This document shows, in pieces, positions 6,555 to 9,581 of a stretch of DNA of 9,581 bases (position 1 is its first letter; each line of letters starts with the position of its first letter). Source of the stretch: Planctomycetes bacterium RIFOXYC2_FULL_41_27 (GTDB taxonomy: Bacteria > Planctomycetota > Brocadiia > Brocadiales > Brocadiaceae); assembly GCA_001828645.1 (NCBI GenBank), contig MHZD01000141.1, positions 3,353 through 12,933 on the forward strand. The letters are read 5' to 3'. The notes beneath the pieces were generated by a model. That model ran no database searches, was not told the origin of the DNA, and saw only the letters and a program-made list of their open reading frames with translations. The translations under genes and the position numbers were made by a program.

Positions 6555-6777
6555 GCTAAATATCTCCCAGCTATTATCAGTTTTTTCAGTTTTAAAGAAA
6601 CCCTACTAGGGTGCTAAGGTTACGTCATGTATAAATTGGTATACGATTCGCTAAATAAAAATCAGTAAACTTATTTTAGAAGGATTTCCAACCTCTTTGG
6701 CCTGCTTGAAGAAGGAAGATTATAAGCGGTTGGGGTTTGTGTTACGGTAATTTTAGATAATTCACATATAGTAAACC
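6555..6777. other. Intergenic between the IS remnant and comEC
   Basis: This 223-bp stretch has no gene I can support. It contains a small inverted repeat, CCCTACTAGGG at 6601-6611. A possible 6-bp stem, CCAACC (about 6689-6694) with GGTTGG (about 6728-6733), lies upstream of comEC. A 27-codon open stretch (ending KKEDYKRLGFVLR) has no recognisable family. No clear -35/-10 pair or Shine-Dalgarno for comEC stands out; TATAGT at 6767-6772 lies too near the ATG for a normal leader. Confidence 0.4.
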
Positions 6778-9279
6778 ATGCAACGTCCCATTATTTTTGT
6801 TACCTTCTTGTTTATATGCGGCATATACTTGGGTTCTCTTACAGAGATTCCTATGTATCTTACCTTAGTGATTTGCCTTTCCCTGTGGGTGATTTGTTTT
6901 GTATGTTTATATTTATACCAATTCAAGCTGTTCATATTTCCATGCTTGCCTATCTTCCTTATTGCGGTTTCAATAGCATATTATGATTGTCGGACTGACT
7001 CCCTCCCTATTAATCATATTGAACACATACTAACTACTCATAAATCCTTGCAACGCATTTCGGGAATAATTATAAATCCTCCTATTATATTAGACGAGAA
7101 TGCATTGGATAGAAGATTACATCGATTACAATCAGGACTTGGTTCAAGAAAATCCAATTACAAAATATCCTTTACCGTCCTTGCAGAAGAGATAGAAACT
7201 GTCGCAGGATGGGAAAATATATCTGGCAGTATAAAGGTAAATTTATATCCTTCAAAACAGGACGTTTTTAACACAAACGATATTTTGGCAGTTTTCCATA
7301 AATTAATGTATGGGCAGAGGGTAGAACTTTTCGGATATACATTTCTTCCAAAATCCCCCACGAATCCATATGAATTCGATTACAAAAGCTACTTGCGAAG
7401 ACAAATGCCGTCTGTTCGCTGTTTAATGTCAGTCGTAGATACAAACAATATAAAAATCAGAGGGGCGTACCATAACAACTTGATGTATCGTTTCGTATAT
7501 GCTTTAAGCAATATATTAAACAACACCATTTACACGCATACGTTTAGTAACAGCGCCCCATTAATCAGCAGCATGTTGTTGGGAAACAGGGTTGATCTCT
7601 CAGACGAGACGATTGATAATTTTATGAAAACAGGAATTATCCATTTTATTGCCATTAGTGGTTTTAATGTAGGGATTGTAGTCTTTACTGTACTTTTACC
7701 ATTACGCTTATTCGGGATAAATCAAACATTGTCAACATGCATCATCTTGATTATCGTTGTTCTATACGCCTTTTTAACAGGACTGAACCCGCCAGTGCTA
7801 CGCGCAAGCATAATGGTCTTTATTTTCTTTTGTAGTTTTCTTATACGCAGACAATGGGATATTACCAGCGGTATTTTTGCGGCCATATTTTTTATCCTTG
7901 CCAGGAATCCATCCGATATTTTCAATATCGGGTTTCAGCTATCGGTACTGGCGACAATGGGAATTGTTTATGGAGCATCAAAGATTGAAGGCGCTTTATT
8001 CAAAACGGCATTGTTTATAGAGTCGTTACAAGTAAATGCCGAACGGGGGCGGATTTTTTTCTTTAAAAAATATCTTCGCAAGTCCTTCTGTATTTCCCTT
8101 GCCGCATGGTTAGCCACATTTCCACTTATTGCCTATTATTTCCATCTTTTTACCCCCTTTATATTCATCACGAATATCATCGTATTTCCACTATTCTGGA
8201 TCATTATTGTCAGCGGTATCGTGCTATTAACACTTGGAACGATATGCCCACAGTTGGCTGTGGTTGCTGCGTGGTTGGCGTCGAATGCTGATATTGTGCT
8301 GGAATCTCTTGTTTCACATTTGGCCTCAATCCATTATTCGTATTTTTATGTCATTGGACCGTCAGATACAGGGATCGCCGTGTACTATCTGTTTATCCTG
8401 TTGCTTTTGTATCACGGCTACGTGTCGCTTAATCTTAGCCGGGTTGTAATATTCGGTCTGATTAGCGCAAACGTGCTGATGTTTTCAGGTATATTCAAAT
8501 TTCAAAACAAGTCCTTGCAGGTTACTTGCTTAGACGTGGGACATGGTTGTGCCATATTTATTCAATTTCCAAATGGGAAAAATATTTTATATGACGTGGG
8601 TTCATGGAAGAACTATGATATCGGAAGATATATTGTTGCCCCGTTTTTATGGGGTCAGCAGATTAAAAAGATTGACCTGGTAATACTCTCCCATGAGCAC
8701 GAAGATCACTTGAATGGTTTGGTGTCTCTTATTGAACGATTTTCTATAAAATCTGTTTTTTCGCAGCATCACTTTTTTGTGTCTCACGCAGGAAAAAATA
8801 TACTCTCAATCCTTGATAATAAAGGCATCGGTGCCGCAGCCCTTGCTTATGGTGAAATCTTAAAGGGATTTGAACCCGCACTGGTAAAGTTATTGCATCC
8901 GCCTTCATTTGCTTCTGATATAACGACAACGAATGATAATTCATGTGTTTTAAAAATTGATTACTGTGGTTGCTCCACACTTCTCTGTGCCGACATTCAG
9001 GAAAAGGGAATAGTGTCGATCTTGTTAAAACCTTCTGAAATCAGGTCAAATATAATTCAGATACCTCATCATGGCTCACTTATAAATAACTTGGAAGCAT
9101 TTGTTAACGCTGTGCAACCTGCGTACGCCTTTATTAATTCAAGTGATGGTATTGTATCCAACAATACCATTGATATTTTGCAGAGCTATAATATTATAAC
9201 CTTACAGCCACATAGAGAAGGTGCCGTAACATTTACCATAGATAAAGATGGAATAACGTACACTACCTTTGTTAAATAA
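6778..9279 (+). CDS. comEC: ComEC/Rec2-family DNA-uptake channel
   Basis: This 833-aa inner-membrane protein is the pore that brings single-stranded DNA into the cytoplasm during natural transformation. The opening MQRPIIFVTFLFICGIYLG and hydrophobic segments to about residue 70 are the usual ComEC start, followed by a soluble region (about 75-215) of the DUF4131 kind. The multi-helix competence domain follows, with LLGNRVDLS and IIHFIAISGFNVG (A292-I-S-G295). At about 580-833 lies a metallo-beta-lactamase-like domain: LDVGHG (D586), the metal-binding H639-E-H641-E-D643-H644, D739 in LCADIQ, and IPHHGS (H764/H765). Length is normal and no break is visible, so it could be functional. The start has no clear ribosome site. 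GC is clearly lower than in the nir genes. No other competence gene is in view. A MITE-like element sits directly at its stop codon without altering the protein. Confidence 0.93.
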   Translation: MQRPIIFVTFLFICGIYLGSLTEIPMYLTLVICLSLWVICFVCLYLYQFKLFIFPCLPIFLIAVSIAYYDCRTDSLPINHIEHILTTHKSLQRISGIIINPPIILDENALDRRLHRLQSGLGSRKSNYKISFTVLAEEIETVAGWENISGSIKVNLYPSKQDVFNTNDILAVFHKLMYGQRVELFGYTFLPKSPTNPYEFDYKSYLRRQMPSVRCLMSVVDTNNIKIRGAYHNNLMYRFVYALSNILNNTIYTHTFSNSAPLISSMLLGNRVDLSDETIDNFMKTGIIHFIAISGFNVGIVVFTVLLPLRLFGINQTLSTCIILIIVVLYAFLTGLNPPVLRASIMVFIFFCSFLIRRQWDITSGIFAAIFFILARNPSDIFNIGFQLSVLATMGIVYGASKIEGALFKTALFIESLQVNAERGRIFFFKKYLRKSFCISLAAWLATFPLIAYYFHLFTPFIFITNIIVFPLFWIIIVSGIVLLTLGTICPQLAVVAAWLASNADIVLESLVSHLASIHYSYFYVIGPSDTGIAVYYLFILLLLYHGYVSLNLSRVVIFGLISANVLMFSGIFKFQNKSLQVTCLDVGHGCAIFIQFPNGKNILYDVGSWKNYDIGRYIVAPFLWGQQIKKIDLVILSHEHEDHLNGLVSLIERFSIKSVFSQHHFFVSHAGKNILSILDNKGIGAAALAYGEILKGFEPALVKLLHPPSFASDITTTNDNSCVLKIDYCGCSTLLCADIQEKGIVSILLKPSEIRSNIIQIPHHGSLINNLEAFVNAVQPAYAFINSSDGIVSNNTIDILQSYNIITLQPHREGAVTFTIDKDGITYTTFVK

Positions 9280-9402
9280 AACGTAACAGTTCACCCCCAC
9301 CTAAACCTCCCCCATCAGATGGAGGAATACAAGAGAAAAATGAGTATCCCCCCCACCTCCGGCGGGAGAGGTTGGGGAAGGAGTGAACTGTTACAATAAA
9401 AC
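9275..9402. mobile_element. 112-bp MITE-like element with 12-bp TIRs and 8-bp target duplication
   Basis: GTAACAGTTCAC at 9283-9294 is perfectly inverted at 9383-9394. Directly outside both ends is the same 8-mer, AATAAAAC (9275-9282 and 9395-9402), the footprint of a transposition event. The 112-bp interior is C-rich on one half and G-rich on the other (CCCCCACCT... GGTTGGGG), partly palindromic and non-coding, so it must be moved by a transposase in trans. Ends starting GTAA with 8-bp duplications fit the IS66 family as I know it, an inference. The left duplication contains the comEC TAA, so the insertion kept the reading frame and stop. Its folded RNA could also act as a comEC 3' end. Confidence 0.85.
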
Positions 9403-9435
9403 ATTAAAATGAGGATTTTTACAAATACATTTGTT

Positions 9436-9463
9436 TTGCTTATTTTAATTTATATTGTATAAT
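9436..9463 (+). promoter_or_regulatory. Candidate promoter for miaA
   Basis: A perfect TATAAT lies at 9458-9463, with TTGCTT at 9436-9441 as a partial -35 (16-bp spacing). It is 65 bp upstream of the miaA ATG, downstream of the MITE-like element and in very AT-rich DNA, where chance matches are frequent. Confidence 0.45.
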
Positions 9464-9528
9464 TAACTAACTTTCCCCATATATAGCACATAAGTATTTA
9501 CATTACTTCTTATAACCTCACACATCTT

Positions 9529-9581
9529 ATGTCTCTTCCAATTTGGATACTTACAGGACCAACGGCCTGCGGGAAAACGGA
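9529..9581 (+). CDS. miaA: tRNA dimethylallyltransferase MiaA, first 17 codons (cut by window end)
   Basis: The frame from ATG 9529 reads MSLPIWILTGPTACGKT before the window ends. A hydrophobic strand followed by the P-loop GPTA(S/C)GKT, starting about ten residues from the N-terminus, is characteristic of MiaA, which attaches a dimethylallyl group to A37 of tRNAs reading UNN codons. The start fits the family; an in-frame TAG at 9484-9486 closes the frame upstream. No clear Shine-Dalgarno is seen. Other P-loop proteins usually lack the GPTA form, but only 17 residues are available. Confidence 0.8.
   Translation, partial: MSLPIWILTGPTACGKT

Noticed and set aside
6595..6640. Possible riboswitch around the CCCTACTAGGG palindrome
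   Set aside because: The stem is too short and no known aptamer core (preQ1, c-di-GMP, cobalamin) could be fitted on either strand.
9283..9394. Ordinary intrinsic terminator of comEC or a CRISPR-like repeat
   Set aside because: There is no repeat-spacer series, and the flanking 8-bp direct duplication with perfect terminal inverted repeats is better explained by transposition.

Overview
The window looks like part of a low-GC bacterial chromosome carrying a higher-GC nitrite-reductase module. An anammox planctomycete (Kuenenia/Scalindua-like, Brocadiales) is the organism I find most plausible. The reasons are a NirS-type reductase with NirJ-type haem d1 genes in an AT-rich background, and short exported-protein leaders of the ...AYAEE type. 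This assignment is inference; no rRNA or other lineage marker is present.

Layout. Positions 1-119 (minus strand) hold a fragment resembling a VapC-like PIN domain that runs off the left edge. Positions 120-431 are AT-rich, with a possible promoter and a small exported peptide gene that reads as frameshifted. From 432 to 5883 comes the metabolic core: a cytochrome cd1 nitrite reductase (nirS) with a lipoprotein signal, a strong intrinsic-terminator hairpin, then three overlapping radical-SAM/SPASM genes, all of the NirJ (haem d1 biosynthesis) kind. Positions 5884-6777 are a decayed zone with a frameshifted minus-strand transposase remnant (IS1634-like by recall), the beheaded start of a small membrane-protein gene, and AT-rich sequence. 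Positions 6778-9279 encode a complete ComEC/Rec2 DNA-uptake channel. A 112-bp MITE-like element follows, with 12-bp perfect terminal inverted repeats and a perfect 8-bp target duplication that contains the comEC stop codon. The window ends in the first 17 codons of miaA.

How the genes work together. NirS reduces nitrite to NO using haem c and haem d1. NirJ enzymes perform a radical-SAM step of haem d1 synthesis (removal of propionate side chains from a siroheme-derived precursor). Placing three NirJ-like genes directly behind nirS therefore couples the enzyme to its cofactor. The other d1 genes (nirE, nirD/L/G/H, nirF, nirN) are not in this window. The three NirJ-like proteins are not equivalent: the first has the full cysteine set, the second lacks two of the seven auxiliary-cluster cysteines, and the third has lost two substrate-side motifs. 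The first and third share a nearly identical C-terminal third although their N-terminal two-thirds are strongly diverged, which suggests gene conversion. comEC and miaA appear to be unrelated housekeeping genes.
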